From Candidatus Hydrogenedentota bacterium (GTDB lineage Bacteria > Hydrogenedentota > Hydrogenedentia > Hydrogenedentales > CAITNO01): a stretch of 47,299 nucleotides of DNA. The position numbers and the translations under genes were made by a program. Every line of letters starts with the position of its first letter. Position 1 is the stretch's first letter. Positions 8,409-16,301 of the stretch are shown in pieces. The notes under the pieces were generated by a model. It was not told the origin of the DNA. It did not search any database and worked only from the letters and a program-made list of their open reading frames with translations. Location: the NCBI GenBank assembly GCA_903893795.1, contig CAITNO010000147.1, forward strand, positions 1-47,299, read 5' to 3'.

Positions 8409-10058
8409 CTACCAGTAGGTGTAGAAGTACAGCTCGGTCACCCAGCACTGGAAGGCCAGGAAGCCCAGCATACCCCACAGCGGCTCCGCCGACCGCGCCT
8501 TTCCGCACATCCCCGCCACCGCCACGGCCGCCGGACCAATCAGGAACGGAAACAGGTACAGCGCCGACCGTTCCCCCTCGCCCCGGGCAAGATAGAGGAA
8601 ATTCAACACCACGGCCGCCAGCGCAAAGGCCGCAAGGGTCGCCCGCGGCCCAGGTCCGGCGACTCTTTCTTCCTCCCCTTCCGCGCGCCTCAGCATAATT
8701 ACCCGGCGCAGGAACAGCAGCGACACGGGTATGCCCGCGAAGTAGAACCAGGTTGCCGGATTGAAGAACAGACGGAAGGTCCAGCCGGGATAGCGCGGTG
8801 TGAACTGGTCAAGGTTGTACTGATCCAGGTCGAACTGCGCTTTCGCCGCGCGCAGGGCGGCGAAATAATCAAAACCCGACCAGAACCGAACCAGCCCGTG
8901 CACGGCCAGAAACGCGGCCAGCATCACCACGGCGGTGCGCACCACGGCCCCGCGCGACTCCGGACGCGTCAAGGCAAAGAGCCCCGCCAAGGCGAAATAG
9001 ACTCCCACCCCCACGAGTGAAAAGGACAGCAGCGTCGCCAGTGCGTAAGCAACACCGCCCGCGAACGCATGCCATGAGCGCCCCCCGCGCAATGACCGCT
9101 CAAATCCCCACAGGGCCGTCAACGTGAACGGCGTGAATAGAATGTCCGCGCTGGTGGCCGTGAACAGCACTACCGAGGGAACCAGCGCATACACCAGTAT
9201 CCCCGCCAGCGCGGTGCGCGCGCCAAAACAAGACCGCAGCCAGCCATACAGCGGAAACACGCCAACCGTTCCCAACAGCGCCGTGGCCAGCGAAAGGGCC
9301 AAAGGGTCGGAGGTGACGACCCACGACATCACCCACAGCAATGCGATCGGCCCGGGTGGATGCACCTTGGCGTGCATGGACAGGTAGGGCCGCACCTGCG
9401 CATAACGGGCAAAGAGGTCATGAATCGTGCCTGTCTTGCCGATATCGCCCACGTACTCATAGGCCGCGCGTTCGTAGGCCTGCGAAATCCCCTGCAATCC
9501 ATGGCGCAGCATGGCCACCGTGCAGGCAAAGAAGAACAGGAACACCGCCGTCGCCGCCACCACCCGCCGTGTCTCCGCCGTGTCCGGTTCGAGACCGAAG
9601 CCCGCCAGCGCGGCCGGAACGGACGACCGTGCCAGCACGGCCAGAAAGCCAAAGAACACCACCAGCGGGCCGAGGTGCCAGCAGTATTCGCGCAACGTGG
9701 CGATCAACCACGGCGCTGCGCCACCGGGTGCAGTCCCCATCTGCACCGCGGCCAGCGCGGCCAATCCTCCCAGCCCGAGCGCGAGCATAACCACCGCACC
9801 CCGGCCAAGCTGCGCGGGACGCAGCCCGGTCCGGCGCCTGACAAGGAGGGAGGCCAGCGCGCTTGCCCAAAGCACCAGAAGCGGCACCAGCGGCGTGGAG
9901 AATGCGGGCAGATAGAGAGCATAAAAGGGTGTTGGGTGCTGGTAGATGCTTTCCACCCCCAGAATCCACAGGACCGCCATGCCAAGCAGGAACACCGCCA
10001 GCACCGTAAGGCTCGCGCGAAACAGTATTCTCCCGGTGGTCATGCCCATGGAATTCAT
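8409..10058 (-). CDS. Multi-span membrane protein, GT39/ArnT-like glycosyltransferase
   Basis: About 549 residues with roughly a dozen hydrophobic spans. After the first spans a loop carries H-A-K-V-H-P-P-G-P, the histidine/proline-rich motif found in lipid-linked dolichyl/undecaprenyl-phosphate mannosyl- and arabinosyl-transferase-like proteins. The likely role is transfer of a sugar from a polyprenyl-phosphate donor on the outer face of the inner membrane. The frame extends 30 codons upstream of the chosen ATG, but that extension looks non-coding; three nearby ATGs (10058, 10049, 10043) are all possible and no strong ribosome site decides between them. It is an isolated gene, convergent with the PilT-like gene. 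The acceptor is unknown and the family assignment rests on topology and the one motif. Confidence 0.7.
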   Translation of the reverse strand: MNSMGMTTGRILFRASLTVLAVFLLGMAVLWILGVESIYQHPTPFYALYLPAFSTPLVPLLVLWASALASLLVRRRTGLRPAQLGRGAVVMLALGLGGLAALAAVQMGTAPGGAAPWLIATLREYCWHLGPLVVFFGFLAVLARSSVPAALAGFGLEPDTAETRRVVAATAVFLFFFACTVAMLRHGLQGISQAYERAAYEYVGDIGKTGTIHDLFARYAQVRPYLSMHAKVHPPGPIALLWVMSWVVTSDPLALSLATALLGTVGVFPLYGWLRSCFGARTALAGILVYALVPSVVLFTATSADILFTPFTLTALWGFERSLRGGRSWHAFAGGVAYALATLLSFSLVGVGVYFALAGLFALTRPESRGAVVRTAVVMLAAFLAVHGLVRFWSGFDYFAALRAAKAQFDLDQYNLDQFTPRYPGWTFRLFFNPATWFYFAGIPVSLLFLRRVIMLRRAEGEEERVAGPGPRATLAAFALAAVVLNFLYLARGEGERSALYLFPFLIGPAAVAVAGMCGKARSAEPLWGMLGFLAFQCWVTELYFYTYW

Positions 10059-10167
10059 GCGCCCATTATGCCCCGCGCAGGGGAAGAAAATCATGTGTCG
10101 CACGATGGTCGCGACGGAAGAGCAGGACACAACAAGTCTGACCTGCATCCTGATTCATGACGGCATG

Positions 10168-10310
10168 TCTTAAGTCCCCTTCGAAGGAATACTTGGGACC
10201 TGCGTGCTATATCATCTTGTTCGGGTACAAGCCTGAGAATCGTGCCTGCTGTCATGTGAACCAAGGACCCGGCCGACGGCCTGCCTTAAGTCCCCCTTCG
10301 AAGGGGGATT
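10168..10310. repeat. Two copies of a CTTAAGTCCCC-TTCGAAGG palindromic repeat
   Basis: TCCCCCTTCGAAGGGGGA at 10291-10308 is a perfect 18-base palindrome, preceded by CTTAAG and followed by TTTAGGGGGATG. A shorter version (CTTAAGTCCCCTTCGAAGG) begins near 10169. They occupy the 340-base gap 10059-10398 between the GT39-like gene and the end of the minus-strand oxidoreductase. Similar sequences occur as intergenic repeats in many bacteria. The larger one could terminate the oxidoreductase transcript. Nothing else was seen in this gap. Confidence 0.55.
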
Positions 10311-10398
10311 TAGGGGGATGTGGGTCTTGCATCGCCCCGCTCTTCCGCGTAACGCAGGCGCCTGTGTCCGGCCTTGGAATACGGGGGACACAGATCCA

Positions 10399-11574
10399 TC
10401 ACGCCCGCAACGGATGCTGACGCTCCTCCAGCGGCAGCGTTACACGTTTGCCGCTGATGTGCGAGGCGAACACGGCCGAAACCATTTCGAGCGATGCGCG
10501 GCCTTCCTGCAGGCTTGCGGCGGGCGCGCGACCTTCGCGGATGGCGGCGATCAGGTCGCCGGTGATGGGGGCGTAACGGTCCGCGGAGGGATGGACAATG
10601 GTGGTGACGGGCGCATTCGGCAGCGGTTCCCAGCCAATGCCCTTTTCCGCGTCGGGCAGCCAGGCCGGGCCGCGCAGCACGCGAATCAGCGGAACAAAAG
10701 GCGCGCCTTCCATGCGGATGCTGACGACCCCGGTGGTGCCGTACACATCAATCCCCCAGCGGTTGCCTTTCTCGCCGCTGTTCTTGACGGTGCTATAGCT
10801 CCCGGTAACGCCGTTGTCAAAACCGAACACGGCCTGAATGGTGTCGCCAATGATGGGACCGAGCGGTTCCGTGGCCTCGTGAATGTCCTCCCGCGTGGCC
10901 GGCCTGCCGTTGGCCAGCGCCGTGGCCTGGCACCAGCGCGGAACGCCGGAAAAGCAGCGCATCAGGTCAAAGAGATGGGCGCCGAGCACCACCATGTCCT
11001 CGCCCCCGGAGCGGTGATCCTCCTTGCCCCGCGCGCGCAGTTCCATGACCTGTCCGACCAGTCCCTCACGTACCATCTTGATGGCGTGCAGCACCTCCGC
11101 CGTCCGGTGCCAGTTGAAGGCAATGGCCCACTTGAGCTTCTTCGCCTCCACCGCCGCAATCATCTCGTCGGCCTCGGCGAGCTCCGTCGCCAGCGGCTTC
11201 TCAATGAATCCGTGCGCGCCGCAGGCGGCCGCCGCCAGCACGTACTCCTTGTGGTGTATCGTGCAGCGCGGAGCCACCGTCACCAGGTCGGGCCGCTCCT
11301 TTTCCAGCATGTCGCGGTAGTCGGCATAGGTCCGCTGCGCATGGCATTCCGCGGCGCGTTTGACCCGTCCGCCCTCGTCCGGATCGCTGAGCCCCACAAT
11401 CTCCACATCATCGCGCAACTCCCACGCAAGATGCTGGTCATGGCCGTACCCGCCCAGCTTGGTGTCTCCGATGATGCAGATGCGCAGCTTCTTTTCCGGT
11501 ACCGCCTGGGCGAACACCGTTCCCCCGGCCGCCAGCGCGGCCGCCCCCAAAAACCCACGACGGGAAATGCTCAT
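10399..11574 (-). CDS. Tat-exported Gfo/Idh/MocA-family oxidoreductase
   Basis: A 391-residue NAD(P)-dependent sugar or polyol dehydrogenase-like protein. It opens with a twin-arginine signal (S-R-R-G-F-L-G, arginines 5-6, then an Ala-rich hydrophobic stretch), so the folded, cofactor-loaded protein probably goes to the periplasm. The Rossmann segment begins at L-R-I-C-I-I-G; the usual G-x-G is degenerate (G-D-T-K-L-G-G-Y-G), as in several members with that signal. The catalytic-domain signature E-K-P-L-A-T is present, with a later G-A-H-L-F-D segment. AAGGAG lies 7 bases upstream of the ATG at 11574, which favours this start over the in-frame codons upstream. A TATAAT box (11610-11615, minus strand) suits a short leader. 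Its substrate cannot be read from the sequence. Confidence 0.88.
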   Translation of the reverse strand: MSISRRGFLGAAALAAGGTVFAQAVPEKKLRICIIGDTKLGGYGHDQHLAWELRDDVEIVGLSDPDEGGRVKRAAECHAQRTYADYRDMLEKERPDLVTVAPRCTIHHKEYVLAAAACGAHGFIEKPLATELAEADEMIAAVEAKKLKWAIAFNWHRTAEVLHAIKMVREGLVGQVMELRARGKEDHRSGGEDMVVLGAHLFDLMRCFSGVPRWCQATALANGRPATREDIHEATEPLGPIIGDTIQAVFGFDNGVTGSYSTVKNSGEKGNRWGIDVYGTTGVVSIRMEGAPFVPLIRVLRGPAWLPDAEKGIGWEPLPNAPVTTIVHPSADRYAPITGDLIAAIREGRAPAASLQEGRASLEMVSAVFASHISGKRVTLPLEERQHPLRA

Positions 11575-11609
11575 GTCCGGCTCCTTTCGTTTCATTGCAG
11601 GCCTCGGAC

Positions 11610-11615
11610 ATTATA
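11610..11615 (-). promoter_or_regulatory. -10 element upstream of the Gfo/Idh gene
   Basis: Perfect TATAAT on the minus strand, giving a leader of about 29 bases to the ATG at 11574. No good -35 match lies 17 bases upstream. Confidence 0.4.
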
Positions 11616-11725
11616 GCCCAAGGTCCAGGACGGGCAGTTCCCCTTGCCCCCAAATTGTTCGTCTCCGCGGGAGAAGTTGTTTCTTCCGTTCTTTCATCCG
11701 GCCCCCGCAAGGGGGCAAACAATAG

Positions 11726-11895
11726 TAGCCACGGGTGGAGCGAAGCGGAACCCGTGGAAAATTGGGTCTTATCCCATTGTCCCCGGAGGGGGCAAACAAG
11801 GTGTCAGCGGATGGCCCTCAGTGGTTCGCCCCCTTCGGGGACGGTTCCATTTTGTTCCGTTGACCACGGGTTTCGCTTCGCTCCACCCGTGGCTA
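11726..11895. repeat. 170-base element bounded by 32-base inverted repeats
   Basis: Arms at 11726-11757 and 11864-11895 are reverse complements at 31 of 32 positions. Each arm contains a smaller CCACGGG/CCCGTGG hairpin. Between and beside them, GGGGGCAAACAA occurs twice (11711-11722 and about 11789-11800). No reading frame is enclosed. It lies in the 449-base divergent gap between the Gfo/Idh gene and the DUF2330 gene. Confidence 0.7.
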
Positions 11896-11969
11896 TTGTT
11901 GTGCAGCCCTTCCGCGACCGTTCAACAACACGTTTCGCATGTATTCCGCGGCGATGTATTCCGCGACGA

Positions 11970-11998
11970 TTGAAGAAGCACTGCCGTATCTCTATACT
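11970..11998 (+). promoter_or_regulatory. Promoter of the DUF2330 gene
   Basis: TTGAAG (11970-11975) and TATACT (11993-11998) are 17 bases apart. The start would fall just before the AAGGAGG ribosome site at 12009-12015, giving a leader of about 20 bases. Confidence 0.6.
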
Positions 11999-12023
11999 TG
12001 CTGGCAACAAGGAGGTTCAGGAC

Positions 12024-13757
12024 ATGTGCGTCAGGGGTCTTGTGGGACTTGCTTTACTGCTCTCGTACTCCACACTCGCCGCGGCAGATGGCGGCTACTT
12101 TCATGCGCGTTCACAATATGCCACACAGAAACCGCCTGAAATCCCCATGCAGCAGGCGGTAATCTCCTACAAGGACGGCGTTGAGCGGCTGCTCATCGAT
12201 TCGACGCTCAAGGGCGATGGCACCGACTTTGCTTGGATTGTGCCCATCCCCTCGGAACCGACCGCGCTGGACAAGGCATCGCCGGCGATAACCGCCATTC
12301 TCTCCCAACAACATTGGGTGGACATTACCCACTTCCAGATAGCGGAAGTCTCTATCAGGGCTCTTGTCAGTTTCCTTCCAATGCTATTGGTTGTGGGTGT
12401 CGCCGCTGCCTTCTTGTTCTTTGCCGCCACAAGACCCTCTTTCTTAAGAAACATCTTGATAATCCTATTGTTGGCAATGGTACTTTTCTCAATTATGGTC
12501 CCGAATGCGGGCCATCACGGCGGAAATTCGTCCACGGCCGTCGCCGTGCCAGGTGTCGATGTGGAGGATGCCTCCACCGTCGGGAACTATGAAGTGTCTG
12601 TGCTGGCGGCCATCAACGCCCAGGCCCTCAACCAGTGGCTGATCGCCAACGGCTATGAGGAACTCCCAGGGCAGTATGGGGTCAACATCGCCAATGAATA
12701 TGCCAAAGAACACTGGCACTTTGTCGCCGCAAAACTGCACCGGGAAGGGCAGGGGCTGAGCCGCCCGCATCCGCTTATGATTACCTTCCCGGCCAAGACA
12801 CCCGTCTATCCAATGCGCCTGACCGCGCTGGCGGACTCGGCGCTCTATCTTGAACTGTACATAATCGCAGACGGTACGGCTAGCGTTCCCGGCATGGTTT
12901 GCGACTTCAGTGACACATTCAGCCGGTTTCTTCCGAAGGAGGAGGACTCCACACTAGCGCCGGGATCGACCCCTGCACATCCGGATTGGATCAGCCGGAA
13001 TCTCCCGAAGGCGGAGGACTCCACTGAACCCGTGTTTCCCGAATTCTATGGTAAGTACTCCGGAATGATCTTCAAGATGCCGCCTTTGCAGTCCCTGATG
13101 TGGCCCAACTGCACACTGACTAAGCTGTCGGCGACGGTTGAACCTGACCAAATGGAGAATGACTTTCAGGTGACGGTTGGCGCTTCCTCGTATGTGAAGC
13201 GCCACTTGTATTCCGGCCAAGGCGCAACGTCCGTTGCCATTCTCGTGGGAATTCTTGCCTGGGTGCTGTTCTTGCTGATGACGGGCAAGCACTCGCCGAC
13301 CAAGCGTCAGTGCACCGGCAAGGATCAGGCGGTCCTGAGTTTCCTCTGGAGCAGGCTGCGCTACATTTTCCACGTGATCTGTTTTTTAGTTTTTGTGGGA
13401 CTGGCCGCCGCGGGTGTCGGCACGATAGTATACCTGTTACTTCCCAAGACGGAGGTCCATGTCTCTTGGCGTTCAGACGACTTGTACTCGGACTTTGAAG
13501 AGGCCATGAGCGCGTTGGAGACACAGGGGCCGTCACTGCTTGCGGGAAAGACGGAGGCTGAGGTCGCGCGCGTCGTGGACACCACCTTCCCGAAACTCAG
13601 ACGCTACTATGATGTCTTGAAGGATGAGACGGGGCTCTTTGTGCGCGTATACAATGCCAATCCGGATCGGGAAGCAGAACCCACCGATATCCGCGTGCCA
13701 CAGGCAACACAACCCGAGAAGGCCCCTCCTCCCGATGTGAACGAAACGCCGAAGTAG
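12024..13757 (+). CDS. DUF2330-family membrane protein
   Basis: A 577-residue protein beginning M-C-V-R-G-L-V-G-L-A, with an AAGGAGG ribosome site 8 bases upstream; the open frame continues further left but only through the repeat element. A signal peptide is followed by the DUF2330 hallmark: Q-Q-A-V-I-S-Y-K-D-G, then a stretch with F-A-W-I-V-P-I-P. DUF2330 proteins are exported proteins of unknown function. Here the domain is interrupted at about residues 112-158 by two hydrophobic spans, after which the domain seems to resume (S-V-L-A-A-I-N-A-Q-A-L-N-Q-W-L). Two more spans near residues 395-470 precede a soluble tail. Expected location is the inner membrane with large periplasmic parts. It has its own promoter and no operon partner; the downstream hairpin at 13862 probably terminates it. 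Confidence 0.85.
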   Translation: MCVRGLVGLALLLSYSTLAAADGGYFHARSQYATQKPPEIPMQQAVISYKDGVERLLIDSTLKGDGTDFAWIVPIPSEPTALDKASPAITAILSQQHWVDITHFQIAEVSIRALVSFLPMLLVVGVAAAFLFFAATRPSFLRNILIILLLAMVLFSIMVPNAGHHGGNSSTAVAVPGVDVEDASTVGNYEVSVLAAINAQALNQWLIANGYEELPGQYGVNIANEYAKEHWHFVAAKLHREGQGLSRPHPLMITFPAKTPVYPMRLTALADSALYLELYIIADGTASVPGMVCDFSDTFSRFLPKEEDSTLAPGSTPAHPDWISRNLPKAEDSTEPVFPEFYGKYSGMIFKMPPLQSLMWPNCTLTKLSATVEPDQMENDFQVTVGASSYVKRHLYSGQGATSVAILVGILAWVLFLLMTGKHSPTKRQCTGKDQAVLSFLWSRLRYIFHVICFLVFVGLAAAGVGTIVYLLLPKTEVHVSWRSDDLYSDFEEAMSALETQGPSLLAGKTEAEVARVVDTTFPKLRRYYDVLKDETGLFVRVYNANPDREAEPTDIRVPQATQPEKAPPPDVNETPK

Positions 13758-13861
13758 ATCGCCCTTCTTTGGACTGTTGTGACAACAACGTCGCGTCGGC
13801 CAAAACGAAAGCCTTCCCGGAAAGCCCGAGCGGTGTCGTTGCCACCGAAGTCCAAAGTAAA

Positions 13862-13888
13862 CCGCCGCCGGTACGGGTCCGGCGGCGG
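13862..13888. terminator. Bidirectional terminator-like hairpin between DUF2330 gene and hydC
   Basis: CCGCCGCCGG (13862-13871) and CCGGCGGCGG (13879-13888) pair perfectly around a 7-base loop, followed on the plus strand by a T-rich stretch (TGTTTTGTCTTTG). It lies between two converging genes. Confidence 0.6.
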
Positions 13889-13915
13889 CACGTGTTTTGT
13901 CTTTGCGCGGCGCGG

Positions 13916-14464
13916 TCAGGCCTTCTTCTCTTCCTGCGCCATTTTGGTGTACTTGCCAATGATCCCGGGGATCTGGTCAGGCTCCACACCGCCATAGACC
14001 TTCTCCTCAATCATAACCACCGGTGCCAGTCCGCAGGTGCCCAGGCAGCGCGTGGCCTCCAGCGAGAACAGCTTGTCCTTGGTCGTCTCGCCAAAATGAA
14101 CGCCCAATTCCTCCTGCAGCCGGTCGGCGATGCGCTCGGCGCCCTTGACATAGCAGGCCGTGCCCAGGCACACGCTGATCATGTACTTTCCGCGCGGTTC
14201 CAGGCGGAAGAAATGGTAGAAGGTGGCCACGCCGGTCACACGTGACGTCGGCACCTGCAGGAGCTGCGCCACCGCATCCATCTGGTCGGGGCCCAGGTAG
14301 CCGTAGTGACCCTGAACCTTGTGCAGCACTCGGATAAGCTGGCTCTGCACATGGTCACCCTTGACACAATCAGCAATGAATGCGACGATTTCGGGCGTCA
14401 GTGCCGCTTCGGCAACGGCCCGCACTTCTTCACGGTTGTCAGTGTTTTTGGTGGCTGTGCTCAT
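13916..14464 (-). CDS. hydC: HydC/HndA-like NuoE-family subunit of NADH-linked [FeFe] hydrogenase
   Basis: A 182-residue thioredoxin-like [2Fe-2S] protein of the NuoE/24-kDa family. The cluster ligands are all present: C99 and C104 (C-x4-C in C-L-G-T-A-C) and C140 and C144 (C-x3-C in C-L-G-T-C). The helical N-terminal domain has the usual L-x-V-Q-x-x-x-G-Y-L and V-T-G-V-A-T-F-Y-H-F-F pattern. In trimeric electron-bifurcating or NADH-dependent hydrogenases this subunit passes electrons near the flavin of HydB. Its ATG overlaps the hydA stop codon by one base (TGATG), and an AGAGGA sequence inside the end of hydA serves as ribosome site, so translation is coupled. It is the last gene of the operon and ends close to the hairpin at 13862. 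Confidence 0.93.
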   Translation of the reverse strand: MSTATKNTDNREEVRAVAEAALTPEIVAFIADCVKGDHVQSQLIRVLHKVQGHYGYLGPDQMDAVAQLLQVPTSRVTGVATFYHFFRLEPRGKYMISVCLGTACYVKGAERIADRLQEELGVHFGETTKDKLFSLEATRCLGTCGLAPVVMIEEKVYGGVEPDQIPGIIGKYTKMAQEEKKA

Positions 14465-16233
14465 CAGCGTATTCCTCTCGGCAGTCTGGGGGCATAGTGC
14501 GTGTGCAGCAGGTGGTGGGCCTTTTCGCCACCCGGCTCGCCCAGGTAGTTGGCATAAATGGCCTTGATGGCCGGATTGTGGTTGGAACTGCGCAGTTCCT
14601 TCTGCACATCAATGGCGTACAGCGCGGCTGCCCGCCTGGCAAGCAGTTTCGGGTCGAGAATGGTGTAGCCCGCAGGCGGATAGGGCTGGCCGCCACCGCC
14701 GATGCAGCCGCCGGGGCAGGCCATGATTTCGATGATGTGGAACTGCTCCTCGCCCTTGACGACCTTGTCGAGCAGTTTCTTTGCGTTGTTCAGTCCGTTC
14801 GAGATGCCGACGCGCAGCGTCAAATCATCATTGACTTTCAGTTCGCGAACGCGGAGGCCTTCCACGGCGCGCACCTCGACAAACTCCATGTTTGCGGGCG
14901 GCGCACCGGTGACCACTTCGACTGCCATGCGCAGCGCCGCCTCGAGCACGCCGCCGGTGGTGCCGAAAATGTCCGCCGCACCGGTGGAGTCGCCCATCGG
15001 CGAATCGAACTCCCCGTCGTCGAGCGCGGCCATATTGATGCCATAGCTCTTGATCATATAGATGAGTTCGCGCGTCATGATGACCGCATCCGTCGCCGGC
15101 GTGCCGTCGGGCATGGTCAGTTCGGGGCGGCGCGACTCAAATTTCTTGGCCGTGCACGGCATCACGGACACCACGAAAATGTCCTTCGGGTCAATGCCTG
15201 CCTTTTCGGCGTAATACGTCTTGATCAGCGCGGACATCATCGACATGGGCGATTTGCAGGAGGAGGCGTTCGGAATAAGCTCCGGATAGAATCGCTCCAG
15301 GAAGTTCACCCAGCCGGGGGAGCAGCTTGTCAGCAAGGGCAGGCGCTCGCCCTTCTGCAGACGGCCAAGAAACTCCGTGGCCTCCTCGATAATCGTCAGG
15401 TCGGCGGTGAAGTTGGTGTCGAACACCTTGTCAAAGCCCAGGCGCCGCAGCGCCGTGACCATCTTGCCCGCCGCCGGGGTGCCCGGCTTCATGCCGAAGC
15501 CCTCGCCGATGGTCGCGCGGATGGCCGGGGCCGTGTGGACGACCACGTGCTTGGTCGGGTCGGCCAGCGCCTGCCACACGTTTTCGGTATAGCTCTTGCC
15601 GATGAAGGCCGCCGTCGGGCACGCGTTGACGCACTGGCCGCACTGGATGCAGACCGAGTCGTCCATGTTTGCGTCGAAGGCCGGCGAGACGAAGGTCTTG
15701 AAGCCCCGCGAATGCTGGCTCAGGTTCTCGATGCCCTGCACCTCGGCGCAGACCCGCACGCAGCGGCCGCAGAGAATGCACTTCTCCGGGTTGCGCACGA
15801 CGGACGCGCTCGAGTTCTCAATCGGAAAGCGCTTGCGCTCGCCGGAGAACAGGTGTTCGCGCACGCCCAGGGTGTACGCCAGGTTCTGCAGCTCGCAGTT
15901 GCCATCGCGATCGCAGGTTAGGCAGGCGCGCGGATGGTTGTCCAGCAGCAGTTCCACGATGTCGCGCCGCGCCTGGCGGATCGCCGGACTGTTGGTCTGC
16001 ACCTCCATGCCCTCGGCGCACTTGGCGCTGCACGCGGTCACGTAGCCGTTGGCACCCTTCACCTCCACGATGCACACACGGCATGAACCCTGCATGCTCA
16101 GTTTCGGGTGGTAGCAAAGACGCGGGATTTTGACTCCCAACGATTTTTCGGCGGCCTCCATGATCGTCGCGCCCTTTGCCGCAACCACCTTGACGCCGTC
16201 GATGGTCAGATTTACCGTTTGCTGCTCGCTCAT
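14464..16233 (-). CDS. hydA: NADH-linked [FeFe] hydrogenase catalytic subunit HydA (HndD-like)
   Basis: A 589-residue group A [FeFe] hydrogenase, cytoplasmic, interconverting protons and H2. N-terminal [2Fe-2S] ligands are C40, C51, C54 and C68; a His/Cys3 [4Fe-4S] site has H100, C104, C107 and C113; two ferredoxin clusters have C152/C155/C158/C162 and C195/C198/C201/C205. H-cluster motifs: L1 T-S-C-S-P-G-W (302-308), L2 M-P-C-T-A-K-K-F-E (C360), L3 E-I-M-A-C-P-G-G-C (C506, C510). Residues about 535-589 are the small-subunit-like tail. L1 has Ser305 where the canonical T-S-C-C-P has its second Cys, while S-S-C-K-S-P follows at 324-329. An AAGGTGA ribosome site precedes the ATG. It lies 68 bases after hydB and overlaps hydC, so the three form one operon. 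Maturation genes hydE, hydF and hydG are not in the window. Confidence 0.95.
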   Translation of the reverse strand: MSEQQTVNLTIDGVKVVAAKGATIMEAAEKSLGVKIPRLCYHPKLSMQGSCRVCIVEVKGANGYVTACSAKCAEGMEVQTNSPAIRQARRDIVELLLDNHPRACLTCDRDGNCELQNLAYTLGVREHLFSGERKRFPIENSSASVVRNPEKCILCGRCVRVCAEVQGIENLSQHSRGFKTFVSPAFDANMDDSVCIQCGQCVNACPTAAFIGKSYTENVWQALADPTKHVVVHTAPAIRATIGEGFGMKPGTPAAGKMVTALRRLGFDKVFDTNFTADLTIIEEATEFLGRLQKGERLPLLTSCSPGWVNFLERFYPELIPNASSCKSPMSMMSALIKTYYAEKAGIDPKDIFVVSVMPCTAKKFESRRPELTMPDGTPATDAVIMTRELIYMIKSYGINMAALDDGEFDSPMGDSTGAADIFGTTGGVLEAALRMAVEVVTGAPPANMEFVEVRAVEGLRVRELKVNDDLTLRVGISNGLNNAKKLLDKVVKGEEQFHIIEIMACPGGCIGGGGQPYPPAGYTILDPKLLARRAAALYAIDVQKELRSSNHNPAIKAIYANYLGEPGGEKAHHLLHTHYAPRLPRGIR

Positions 16234-16301
16234 AAGTCACCTTTGTCTTCCGGCCCTGCCGGTATGTCGCTCTCAAGCCGTCCGCCGCCGCCCCGGGGGG
16301 A

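Noticed and set aside
10291..10308. Palindrome considered as a CRISPR-type or phage attachment repeat
   Set aside because: Only two unequal copies and no regular spacing, cas genes or integrase.
10318..11616. 432-codon plus-strand frame
   Set aside because: Antisense to the Gfo/Idh gene; no ribosome site and unlikely composition.
11595..12023. Upstream extension of the DUF2330 frame by 143 codons
   Set aside because: It translates the inverted-repeat element; the signal peptide and AAGGAGG place the start at 12024.
14380..15921. 513-codon plus-strand frame
   Set aside because: Antisense to hydA, with no protein-family features.
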